From: Sphingomonas aquatilis
GTDB taxonomy: Bacteria; Pseudomonadota; Alphaproteobacteria; Sphingomonadales; Sphingomonadaceae
Assembly: GCF_014196115.1 (NCBI RefSeq)
Contig: NZ_JACIDB010000009.1
Coordinates: 1-64,000, forward strand
DNA length: 64,000 nt
Direction: 5' to 3'
How positions within the stretch are numbered: the first letter of the stretch is position 1; each line of letters begins with the position of its first letter. Below the pieces are notes generated by a model. It worked only from the letters and a program-made list of their open reading frames with translations. It was not told the DNA's origin and did no database searches. Positions 1 through 7,369 of this stretch are shown piece by piece. Both the position numbers and the translations under genes were made by a program.

Positions 1-147
1 AAAATGGAGGTGACCATGACACCCGAAGCCTGCCGTAGAGGTTACCGTCTCACTTCTAAATTGCAGGAGAGTCTCATTTCCACGTTGCGCTTACAAGCAC
101 CTACACACCGTAAGATTGATAATATACATTATGTAAATTTCTGGTGA
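1..147 (+). other. AT-rich edge ORF, possible 3' end of a truncated gene
   Basis: The frame is open from the first base to a TGA at 145-147, giving 48 codons. Inside it an ATG at 16 follows a strong GGAGG at 6-10, so a 43-residue peptide starting there is also possible. The stretch from about 50 to 145 is visibly richer in A and T than anything else in the window. It overlaps the 3' end of the convergent aspartic protease gene by 19 bases. I recognise no domain. It may be the tail of a gene that begins outside the window, a small gene, or simply AT-rich spacer between convergent genes. Confidence 0.2.
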
Positions 148-746
148 TGATGCGGTACGAGGATCAGCGTATTTCCCTCAACCCGCCAGGATTTCAGCTT
201 CGACAGGAAGTTCATGCCGAGGACGTCGGTGTCGCCGAACGCGGGCGATACGACCACCGGCAAATCACGCGCGACGATATCGCCGAGTTTCAGGTCTCGC
301 ACCGTCGCGCTCCGCGCCTGGATGCGCCCGTTCGCCGTATTGAGCACGATCGGGATCAGGCTGTCCCTCACGTCCAGCGACGCGGCGGCCGCGGTGTCCG
401 TAGACAATGCCGTCAGGGTCGCGCCGCTATCGACGAGCATGCGCCGGTTCACGCCATCGATCGTCACTTTCGCCCAGAAATGCCCGTCGGCAGACATTCT
501 GATGCGCGTTTCCTCGCCGACGACATTCTGGTCGTCCAATTTCAGCAGCCGCGTAACATATTGCAGATACGGATCGAACCGTTCACGCTCGGTGATCACC
601 ACCAACAGCAACCCCGCGATTACCGCCCAACTGACCAGCGACAGGACGACCCGCAATACCGGCACCCGCCGGGCGATCAGCGCCGAGATCGGCAGGATGA
701 GCAGCAGCAGATAGATGACCGCCTGGCCGCCCGAGTCGAGGTTCAT
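129..746 (-). CDS. Membrane-anchored retropepsin-like aspartic protease (TIGR02281-type clan AA)
   Basis: The protein has 205 residues. Two hydrophobic helices at about residues 9-26 and 31-51 would anchor it in the inner membrane. A retroviral-type aspartic protease fold follows, with the catalytic DSGAT at 106-110 after a short hydrophobic strand, as in the single-domain bacterial clan AA family that must dimerise to form an active site. The later run containing DVLGMNFL matches the family's second conserved region. Its ATG overlaps the stop of the upstream MBL gene by four bases, so it is translationally coupled as the last gene of the holB-metG-tatD run. Substrate unknown. Confidence 0.85.
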   Translation of the reverse strand: MNLDSGGQAVIYLLLLILPISALIARRVPVLRVVLSLVSWAVIAGLLLVVITERERFDPYLQYVTRLLKLDDQNVVGEETRIRMSADGHFWAKVTIDGVNRRMLVDSGATLTALSTDTAAAASLDVRDSLIPIVLNTANGRIQARSATVRDLKLGDIVARDLPVVVSPAFGDTDVLGMNFLSKLKSWRVEGNTLILVPHHHQKFT

Positions 747-1507
747 AGGACGAATTCTAATCCATCGTAGCCGGGTTCGACACCGGGCGGCAGATCGCGG
801 ACCAGCGTGGCGTAATCCATGCTCTGATCCATATGTATGAAGGCTGACCGTTTCGGCCGAAGCTCTGCGATCCAGTCGAGCACCTCCGGCACGTGCGGAT
901 GGGTCGGATGCGGCGCATAGCGGAGCGCATCGACGATCCAGACGTCGAGCCCCGTGTAGAGCGCGCGCATCGCCGGGGTCAGTTCGTGAAAGTCGGTGGC
1001 ATATCCCACCACTGCGCCACCCGCTGAAAAGCGCAGGCCGGCCGAGGTGATATGACCGTGCGGCTGATCGACGACGTCGACCGTGATCGCACCGATCGTC
1101 AGCCTATCGGGCAACACGGCACTCTCCACCGTCGGCGGATAGCCCTGTCGGCCGGCGAAGACATAAGCAAACCGATCGCGGAGCGCGGTGAGCGTGCTCG
1201 TCCGCGCATAGCCCGGGACTGGTCGACGCATGGCGTGGAAAATCTGGCGAACGTCGTCGATGCCATGACAATGATCGGCATGATCGTGCGTCCACAGGAT
1301 CGCGTCGACCGTCGACACATCCGCCGCGAGCAACTGTTCCCGCATGTCGGGGCCTGTGTCGACCAGGATACGCGTGTCGTCATGCTCGACGAGCAACGAT
1401 ACGCGCGTACGCCGGTTGCGTGGTTCGTTGGGGTCGCAGGCGCCCCAGTCGTTCCCGATCCGCGGCACGCCCGATGACGTGCCCGATCCGAGAATGCGAA
1501 CCTTCAC
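743..1507 (-). CDS. MBL-fold metallo-hydrolase (PhnP-like)
   Basis: The 254-residue protein opens with the ILGSGTSSGVP motif typical of the PhnP/RNase Z-like branch of metallo-beta-lactamase-fold phosphodiesterases. The metal-binding THDHADH sits at residues 73-79, and further histidine and aspartate ligands lie in the C-terminal half (DQPHGH, ATDFHE, HMDQS). The start is GTG at 1507 and overlaps the tatD stop as GTGA. In many alphaproteobacteria this gene follows tatD directly, which supports a housekeeping role. The likely activity is hydrolysis of a cyclic phosphate ester or similar substrate, but the substrate cannot be read from the sequence. Confidence 0.88.
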   Translation of the reverse strand: MKVRILGSGTSSGVPRIGNDWGACDPNEPRNRRTRVSLLVEHDDTRILVDTGPDMREQLLAADVSTVDAILWTHDHADHCHGIDDVRQIFHAMRRPVPGYARTSTLTALRDRFAYVFAGRQGYPPTVESAVLPDRLTIGAITVDVVDQPHGHITSAGLRFSAGGAVVGYATDFHELTPAMRALYTGLDVWIVDALRYAPHPTHPHVPEVLDWIAELRPKRSAFIHMDQSMDYATLVRDLPPGVEPGYDGLEFVL

Positions 1508-2283
1508 GCGCGCGCCTTATTGAACAACGTGAAGAAGTTATCTGCGGTCCGTGCGGCCAGCTCTTCGATCGCTTCGCCGCGCAGCTGGGCGAGGAAGGTC
1601 GCGGTGTCCGCGACGAAAGCAGGCTCGCCCTGTTTGCCGCGATGCGGCACCGGCGCCAGAAATGGAGCGTCGGTTTCGATCAGCAGCCGTTCGATCGGCA
1701 GCCGGGCCGCCGTCTCTTGCAGGTCGCGCGCATTCTTGAACGTTACGATCCCCGAGATCGAGATGTAGAACCCGAGCTCCAGCGCCGCATCGGCAAAGGC
1801 GCCGCTTGCGGTGAAACAGTGGATGACGCCCGTATAGGCCCCCTGCTTCATCTCATCGCGCAGGATCGCCAGTGTGTCCTCTTCCGCGTCACGGGTGTGG
1901 ACGATGAGGGGAAGCCCTGTTTCGCGACACGCTCCGATATGACTCCGGAAGCTTGCCTGCTGGCGGGCACGATCGGAATGATCATAGTAATAATCGAGGC
2001 CGGATTCACCGATGCCGACGATGCGCGGATGCGCCGTTCGGTCGACGAGGCGCGCGATGTCAACGTCGGGATGCTGATCGGCCTCGTGCGGGTGGATGCC
2101 GATCGAAGCCCAGACGTCGGGTTCGCGCTCGGCTGTCGCGACCACCGCGTCCCATTCGCTTTCGCGCGTCGAGATGTTGAGCATCGCCCCAACCCCACGT
2201 GCTCGGGCGCGGGCGAGCACCTCACCCTGCTGCTCGAACACCCCTTTGTAATTGAGGTGGCAGTGGCTGTCGGCGAACATCAT
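1504..2283 (-). CDS. tatD: TatD-family metal-dependent hydrolase (DNase-like)
   Basis: The 259-residue protein carries the whole TatD signature. There is HCH at residues 7-9, the metal-bridging glutamate in GIGESGLDY (E93), the HTRDA motif, the HCFTAS motif and the C-terminal ETDAPFLAP. Members of the family are metal-dependent 3'-5' exonucleases or deoxyribonucleases acting in the cytoplasm in DNA quality control. Two consecutive ATG codons at 2283 and 2280 could both start translation, and both overlap the metG stop. Length and motif order are standard. Confidence 0.92.
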   Translation of the reverse strand: MMFADSHCHLNYKGVFEQQGEVLARARARGVGAMLNISTRESEWDAVVATAEREPDVWASIGIHPHEADQHPDVDIARLVDRTAHPRIVGIGESGLDYYYDHSDRARQQASFRSHIGACRETGLPLIVHTRDAEEDTLAILRDEMKQGAYTGVIHCFTASGAFADAALELGFYISISGIVTFKNARDLQETAARLPIERLLIETDAPFLAPVPHRGKQGEPAFVADTATFLAQLRGEAIEELAARTADNFFTLFNKARA

Positions 2284-3833
2284 GCCGCGGCGGCAGGCAA
2301 TTCGAGCCGTGGGAAGACCGGCGACGGCGGTGCGATCGTAAAGCCCGCGGCCTGCTGGCGGCCATACCAGCCATCGTCGTCGATCGCGGCATGGTCACGC
2401 TCGTCCGCGCCGAGCTGATCCAGCACCTTGCCAGCCGATTGCGGCACGACGGGCAGGATCGCAATCGCCAGCATCCGGATCGCCCGCACCAGCGTGCCTA
2501 GCACCGCATGCATCCGATCGGGATCGGTTTTGCGCAACGCCCAGGGGGCTTGCGCATCGATATACTGATTGCACGCGAAGACGCCGCGCATCCATGCCTC
2601 GATGCCCTGGCTCAGCATCAGATCGTCGAATGCCGTCCGCAGTCCGGCGCAGGCGACGACCATCTCCTCGACCAGCATCGCGTCCGCCGGATCGCTGCGC
2701 CCGGCATCCGGCAGCGCGCCATCCAGATTCTTGGCGATGAACGACAATGTGCGCTGCGCCAGATTGCCGAAGCTGTTGGCGAGCTCCGCATTGACGCGCG
2801 TCACGATCGCCTCAGCCGAATAGCTGCCGTCCTGCCCGAAGCTGACTTCGCGCAGCAGGAAATAGCGGACCGCATCGACCCCGAACGCATCGGTCAGTTC
2901 GTTGGGGCTGACGACGTTGCCGACCGATTTCGACATCTTCTCACCCCGGTGGAGCACGAAGCCGTGTGCGAACACCTGTTTCGGCAGCGGCAAATTCGCC
3001 GACATCAGGAATGCCGGCCAGTATACGGTGTGGAAGCGCGTGATGTCCTTGCCGATCAGATGCAGATCGGCGGGCCAGAAGCGTGCCATCATCTCGGAAT
3101 CGTTCGGATAACCGGCACCAGTCAAGTAATTGGTCAGCGCATCGACCCACACATACATGACGTGGCCGGGGCTGTCCGGCACCGGCACCCCCCAGTCGAA
3201 GCTGGTCCGCGACACGGACAAATCCGACAGACCGCCCTCGACGAAGCGCATCACCTCGTTGCGGCGCGCCTCAGGGCGGATGAAATCGGGGTTGGCGGCG
3301 TACAGGTCGAGCAGCGGCTGCTGATATTTTGACAGGCGGAAGAACCACGTCTCTTCGGCGGTCCATTCGACGGGCGTACCCTGGGGGGACAGCTTGGCGC
3401 CCCCTTCCCCCTCGACCAGTTCCTTCTCGTCGTAGAAGGCCTCGTCGCGCACCGAATACCAGCCCTCATACCGATCGAGGTACAGGTCGCCGGCATCGCG
3501 CATCGCCTGCCAAATCGCTTGGCTGGCCGCGTAGTGATCGGGTTCGACGGTGCGGATGAATCGGTCGTATGAGACGTTGAGCGTGTCCGCCATCGCGCTG
3601 AAATGCGACGACATTTCGTCGGCGAAGGCGCGCACGTCGATGCCGCGGGTGCGCGCGGTCTGCGCCATCTTCAGCCCATGTTCGTCGGTGCCGGTCTGGA
3701 AGCGCACGTCGCGCCCCGCCTGCCGCTGGAAGCGTGCGATCGCATCCGCGGCAATCATCTCATAGGCATGGCCGATGTGCGGACGGCCGTTGGGGTAATG
3801 GATTGCGGTGGTGATGTAATAGGGATCGGCCAT
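2280..3833 (-). CDS. metG: Methionyl-tRNA synthetase
   Basis: The enzyme charges tRNA-Met in the cytoplasm. The HIGH box appears as HIGH at residues 19-22 and the KMSKS loop at 299-303. The class I methionine-specific TGTDEHG and FDWGVP motifs are present, and an anticodon-binding helical domain completes the C-terminus. At 517 residues it is the short form without the C-terminal dimerisation domain. I chose the ATG at 3833 because the protein begins there with the family's usual MADPYYITTAI; a longer open frame to 3929 adds only unrelated arginine-rich sequence that runs into holB. It lies 43 bases after holB and overlaps tatD by four. Confidence 0.96.
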   Translation of the reverse strand: MADPYYITTAIHYPNGRPHIGHAYEMIAADAIARFQRQAGRDVRFQTGTDEHGLKMAQTARTRGIDVRAFADEMSSHFSAMADTLNVSYDRFIRTVEPDHYAASQAIWQAMRDAGDLYLDRYEGWYSVRDEAFYDEKELVEGEGGAKLSPQGTPVEWTAEETWFFRLSKYQQPLLDLYAANPDFIRPEARRNEVMRFVEGGLSDLSVSRTSFDWGVPVPDSPGHVMYVWVDALTNYLTGAGYPNDSEMMARFWPADLHLIGKDITRFHTVYWPAFLMSANLPLPKQVFAHGFVLHRGEKMSKSVGNVVSPNELTDAFGVDAVRYFLLREVSFGQDGSYSAEAIVTRVNAELANSFGNLAQRTLSFIAKNLDGALPDAGRSDPADAMLVEEMVVACAGLRTAFDDLMLSQGIEAWMRGVFACNQYIDAQAPWALRKTDPDRMHAVLGTLVRAIRMLAIAILPVVPQSAGKVLDQLGADERDHAAIDDDGWYGRQQAAGFTIAPPSPVFPRLELPAAAA

Positions 3834-3876
3834 AGCGCGCTTCCCTAGTCGATCGATCCGGCGAGGTGAAGCGGCG

Positions 3877-4851
3877 TCAGCGCAGCCGCGCGACGATCGC
3901 CGCCATCTCGAACACCGTCGCCTGTGCATCGAGCGACAGGCCCATTGCTGCCCCGGCGAGGTCGCGCGCAGCAGCCTGAGCGTCGAGCGCGGTTTTCAGG
4001 CGCGTCCCCGCCCGCCCACGGGCTTCGCGCGCGATAATTGCCGGAACCCGATCGAGGAACACTTCGTAGCGCGCGGCATTCCCCTTCCCCGCCAAAGCCT
4101 TGGCAAGCGCTGACCGACGCGTGTTCATCGGATCGCCATCGGTGGCGATCGCGGCGATCGCATTGTCGAGGGCAGCAACGTCCAACCCCGCATAACGGAT
4201 CGCACGTCCCGGCGAGCCCTCCCCCGCCGCGATCAACGTCCCGATCTCGTCGCTATCGGCATCGGGCAAAGCGTCGTGTAGCGCACGGCGCATGTCGGTT
4301 TCGTCGAGCGCGCCGAAGCGCAGGACCCGGCATCGCGAGCGGATCGTGGGGAGCAATCGTCCGGGAGCATGGCTCACCAGCAGGAACACCGTTCCCACCG
4401 GCGGTTCCTCCAGGTTCTTGAGCAGCGCATTTGCCCCGTTGCGCTCGAGATCGTCAGCCGCGTCGATAATGACGACCCGGCGCGCGCCCATCGACGGCGT
4501 CGTTGCGAACATCGGTTGCAGGCTGCGCACCTGCGCGATGCTGATCGACCGCGCGATGTCCTGATCGGGCTTGTCGGCATCCTTGGGCAGACGGCGCAGG
4601 ATGCGTAGGTCGGGATGCGACCCGGCCTCCACCAAGGCGCGCGTGGGATGATCGTCGGGCACCGTCAGTCCCGGCGCGCTTACCCCGCTCACGCTCGCCT
4701 CGGCCAGCATGCGCAACGCCGCCATCTCGGCGAAGCGCGCCTTGCCGACGCCTTGCGGCCCGACCAGCAACCAGGCGTGATGCAGCACACCGCTGCGCAC
4801 GGCGGCCGCGACGGCCTCCTGCGCCTCGGCATTACCGAACAACGCGGTCAT
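3877..4851 (-). CDS. holB: DNA polymerase III subunit delta prime
   Basis: The 324-residue clamp-loader subunit belongs to the AAA+ family. A P-loop GPQGVGK lies at 31-37. The sensor region reads LLKNLEEPP, followed by SRC in the arginine-finger motif TIRSRCRVLRF, both characteristic of the gamma/delta-prime family. It would act in the replisome to load the beta clamp. It sits between dacC (13 bases upstream) and metG. In many alphaproteobacteria a thymidylate kinase gene (tmk) stands directly before holB; here there is no room for it. Confidence 0.93.
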   Translation of the reverse strand: MTALFGNAEAQEAVAAAVRSGVLHHAWLLVGPQGVGKARFAEMAALRMLAEASVSGVSAPGLTVPDDHPTRALVEAGSHPDLRILRRLPKDADKPDQDIARSISIAQVRSLQPMFATTPSMGARRVVIIDAADDLERNGANALLKNLEEPPVGTVFLLVSHAPGRLLPTIRSRCRVLRFGALDETDMRRALHDALPDADSDEIGTLIAAGEGSPGRAIRYAGLDVAALDNAIAAIATDGDPMNTRRSALAKALAGKGNAARYEVFLDRVPAIIAREARGRAGTRLKTALDAQAAARDLAGAAMGLSLDAQATVFEMAAIVARLR

Positions 4852-4864
4852 CGCGGTTGCGCGA

Positions 4865-6031
4865 TCAACCGAAGAACGAGGTCAGCCCAGCCCAGGCGCG
4901 ACCAAAGAAGCCCGCCTGACCGACGTCCTTGTCCGCGACCAGCGGCAGGCGCTGCTCGGGCAGATCGGGCGACGTCACGACGAGGTCGGCGATATGCTGG
5001 CCCTTGGTGATCGGCGCCTTGATCGGACCTTCGTAGACGACCTTGGCGCTCATCTGCGGCACGGCGCCAGCGGGCAGCGTGACGGTCAGCTGGCGCGGCG
5101 CGACCAGACCGACGTTGCTGGAACTGCCCATCTGCACTTCCGCCGTCGACACCTGCTTACCCGCCGCGACGACGGGTTTTGCCTGCCAGGCGCGGAAGCC
5201 CCATTCCATGAAGCGCACCGATTCCTCGGCGCGATCCTTGGACGACGTCAGCCCCGCAACGACCATCACCAGACGCCGGCCGTTCTGCTCGGCAGACCCG
5301 GTGAAGCCGTAGCCGGCCTCTTCGGTATGGCCGGTCTTCAGGCCGTCGGCGCCGGCGACGCGGCCCAGCAAAGGATCGCGATTCGCCTGCGTGATGTCCG
5401 CCCCTGCCCCCAGCGTCTTGCCCCAGGTGAAGTTCGGCAGCGAGTAGAAGCGCTTATAGAGATCCGGGAAATCCTGGATCGTCGCGGTGGCCAGATGAGC
5501 GAGGTCGCGCGCGGTCACATAGGTGACGCCATTGTCCGGCCAGCCATTGGCGGTGCCGAAGTGACTGTTGGTGAGGCCAAGGCGCTTCGCCTGCGCATTC
5601 ATCCGGTCTGTGAACGTTTGCTCGGTGCCCGAAATACCCTCGGCCAGCACGACGCAGGCGTCGTTGCCCGACAGCGTGACGATGCCCTTCAGCAGGTTCT
5701 GGACGCTGACGTTTTCGTTGGGCGACAGGAACATGGTCGATCCCGCCTGCGGCCCATGCCACTTCGCCCAGGTTTCGGGGCGGACGGTGATCATCTGGTC
5801 CAGCTTTAGCTCGCCCTTCTTGATCATGTCGAAGGCGACGTAGACCGTCATCATCTTCGCCATCGATGCGGGCGGCATGCGGCGGTCGGCGTCACGCTGA
5901 TACAGGACAGCGCCCGACGACAGATCCTGCATGAAGGCGATCGGCGCGATGCCCTGGAACTGCGGCGCCGCAGCGACGGAAGGCATGGCGAGCGCGACGA
6001 TGGCGAAGGGAGCGGCGATCAGCGGTTTCAT
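4865..6031 (-). CDS. dacC: D-alanyl-D-alanine carboxypeptidase, PBP5/6 type
   Basis: This is a low-molecular-weight penicillin-binding protein (peptidase family S11) that trims the terminal D-Ala from stem pentapeptides in the periplasm. A signal peptide of about 22 residues ends at a VAAA site. The active-site triad motifs are SMAK at 56-59, SGN at 121-123 and KTG at 232-234. A PBP5 C-terminal beta domain spans roughly 285-375 and ends with an amphipathic tail that could bind the membrane. The 388-residue length is normal. It is the first gene of the tight dacC-holB-metG-tatD run, 72 bases after the transglycosylase gene. The dacC/dacA assignment is by family only. Confidence 0.93.
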   Translation of the reverse strand: MKPLIAAPFAIVALAMPSVAAAPQFQGIAPIAFMQDLSSGAVLYQRDADRRMPPASMAKMMTVYVAFDMIKKGELKLDQMITVRPETWAKWHGPQAGSTMFLSPNENVSVQNLLKGIVTLSGNDACVVLAEGISGTEQTFTDRMNAQAKRLGLTNSHFGTANGWPDNGVTYVTARDLAHLATATIQDFPDLYKRFYSLPNFTWGKTLGAGADITQANRDPLLGRVAGADGLKTGHTEEAGYGFTGSAEQNGRRLVMVVAGLTSSKDRAEESVRFMEWGFRAWQAKPVVAAGKQVSTAEVQMGSSSNVGLVAPRQLTVTLPAGAVPQMSAKVVYEGPIKAPITKGQHIADLVVTSPDLPEQRLPLVADKDVGQAGFFGRAWAGLTSFFG

Positions 6032-6103
6032 GACGTCGGGTTCGGCTTTCGGCAGGGTAATAATGGTGGAATGGGTCAGGCATAGCGCCGCAACCGCGCC
6101 GCG

Positions 6104-7132
6104 TCAGCCCTCAACCGCGTCGGCGAGCAGGCCGACGGACAGCGCGTAGAAGTTCGAGCAATTGTAATCGAGGATCACACGGTAATTGCTGGTGAGCAGA
6201 TAGGCGGTGGCATTGGGGCCATCCGGCTCGATCAGCGTCGCCTGCACGCTGTCCGCGGGCCAGCCCCTGCCCTGCGGCACGAGGCCGAGCGCACGCCATT
6301 CGGCCATCGTCCGCCACTGGCTGTGCCGCTCGAACACCCGCGGGCAGCGCGGTGAGACCATGCGCGTCGTCAGCGCGGCGCGGTCGAAGCCGGCGGGGAC
6401 GCGCACCGCGATGCCCCAGGGCTGGCCCGGCCGCCAGCCGGCATTCTCGAAATAGTTGCCGATCGAGGCGAGCGTATCCGCCGGGCTGGTCCAGATATCC
6501 GCGCGCCCGTCGCCATCGCCGTCGCGGGCGAGGCGCAGATAGACCGAGGGCAGGAATTGAGGATTACCGGTGGCGCCTGCCCAGCTGCCCTTCAGCCGCT
6601 CGCGCGGGATGCCGCGGTCGAGGATTTTCAGGCCGGCGATGAATTCGCTGGCGAACAGCTCGCGCCGACGACCCTCATAGGCCAGCGTCGCCAGGCTGCG
6701 AAGCAGATCGAAATTGCCCGTGTAGGCGCCGTAATTCGTTTCATGCCCCCAGATCGCGACCATGATCGATTCGGGGACGCCCGTCTCCCGCTCGACACGG
6801 GCGAGGCGCGCTCGCTGCGCCTGATAGGTACTGCGCCCGCGGCCGATCCGCGCGGCATCGACGTGACTGATCCGATAGGGCGCGAACGGCGGCGTCGCGG
6901 TGCGACCCGGATTACCCGGCTGCGCGCGGTCGAGCTCGATCGTCCGCTCGCTGAGCGTCAGCGTCGGGAATACCTCGTCGACCGTGCGACGCGTGACACC
7001 CTCGGCCAGCGCCTGCGCGCGCAGCGTGCCGAGATAGGACTGGAAGCCCTGCTCGTCCTGCGCCGCGACCGGTCCGGCCGAAGCCATTGCCAGGATCGTC
7101 GCCATCAAACCGGCCTTCAGCCCGCGCGTCAT
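6104..7132 (-). CDS. Lytic murein transglycosylase, MltB type
   Basis: The enzyme cleaves the MurNAc-GlcNAc bond of peptidoglycan with formation of 1,6-anhydroMurNAc. A signal peptide ends near residue 25 (GPVAAQ). The catalytic glutamate is E131 in the GHETNYG motif. The SWAGATGNPQFLPS segment and the GDGDGRADIW calcium-loop-like segment are conserved in SltB/MltB proteins. No lipobox is visible, so it is more like the soluble alphaproteobacterial form than lipoprotein MltB. I prefer the ATG at 7132 because the signal peptide starts there; an in-frame ATG at 7147 adds five residues. Confidence 0.92.
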   Translation of the reverse strand: MTRGLKAGLMATILAMASAGPVAAQDEQGFQSYLGTLRAQALAEGVTRRTVDEVFPTLTLSERTIELDRAQPGNPGRTATPPFAPYRISHVDAARIGRGRSTYQAQRARLARVERETGVPESIMVAIWGHETNYGAYTGNFDLLRSLATLAYEGRRRELFASEFIAGLKILDRGIPRERLKGSWAGATGNPQFLPSVYLRLARDGDGDGRADIWTSPADTLASIGNYFENAGWRPGQPWGIAVRVPAGFDRAALTTRMVSPRCPRVFERHSQWRTMAEWRALGLVPQGRGWPADSVQATLIEPDGPNATAYLLTSNYRVILDYNCSNFYALSVGLLADAVEG

Positions 7133-7202
7133 CGGATGCCCCCACATGCCATCGGAGGTGCCACAGCCGGCATCCCGCGTGAACCTCCTATCGTCGCGGG
7201 GC

Positions 7203-7232
7203 TTGCACGGACAAGCGCGGTGCGCGTATTCG
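7203..7232 (+). promoter_or_regulatory. Possible promoter of tRNA-Ser
   Basis: TTGCAC at 7203-7208 is followed 18 bases later by TATTCG at 7227-7232. The tRNA begins 12 bases further on, which is the distance expected for a short 5' leader. The -35 match is fair and the -10 match weak, so this is a guess from spacing. Confidence 0.3.
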
Positions 7233-7244
7233 GGCGCTCCACAC

Positions 7245-7334
7245 GGAGGGATGGCCGAGTGGTTTAAGGCAGCGGTCTTGAAAACCGCCGTAGGTGGAAG
7301 CCTACCGTGGGTTCGAATCCCACTCCCTCCGCCA
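7245..7334 (+). tRNA. tRNA-Ser (anticodon UGA)
   Basis: The acceptor stem GGAGGGA pairs with TCCCTCC at 7324-7330, and a genomically encoded CCA ends at 7334. The anticodon stem is GCGGT/ACCGC (7272-7276, 7284-7288) around the loop CTTGAAA, giving anticodon TGA at 7279-7281. A long variable arm (TAGGTGGAAGCCTA) shows the class II serine architecture, and the T arm reads GTGGGTTCGAATCCCAC. Total length is 90 bases, as expected for tRNA-Ser. Confidence 0.97.
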
Positions 7335-7337
7335 AGG

Positions 7338-7359
7338 CTCCCCGGCCGAAACCGGGGAG
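7338..7359. terminator. Hairpin between tRNA-Ser and the prolyl oligopeptidase gene
   Basis: CTCCCCGG (7338-7345) and CCGGGGAG (7352-7359) form a perfect 8-bp GC-rich stem with a six-base loop. It lies four bases after the tRNA CCA and eleven before the stop of the convergent peptidase gene, and a T-rich stretch follows at about 7370-7377. It could end transcription from both sides. Confidence 0.55.
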
Positions 7360-7369
7360 GCAGCGGCGA

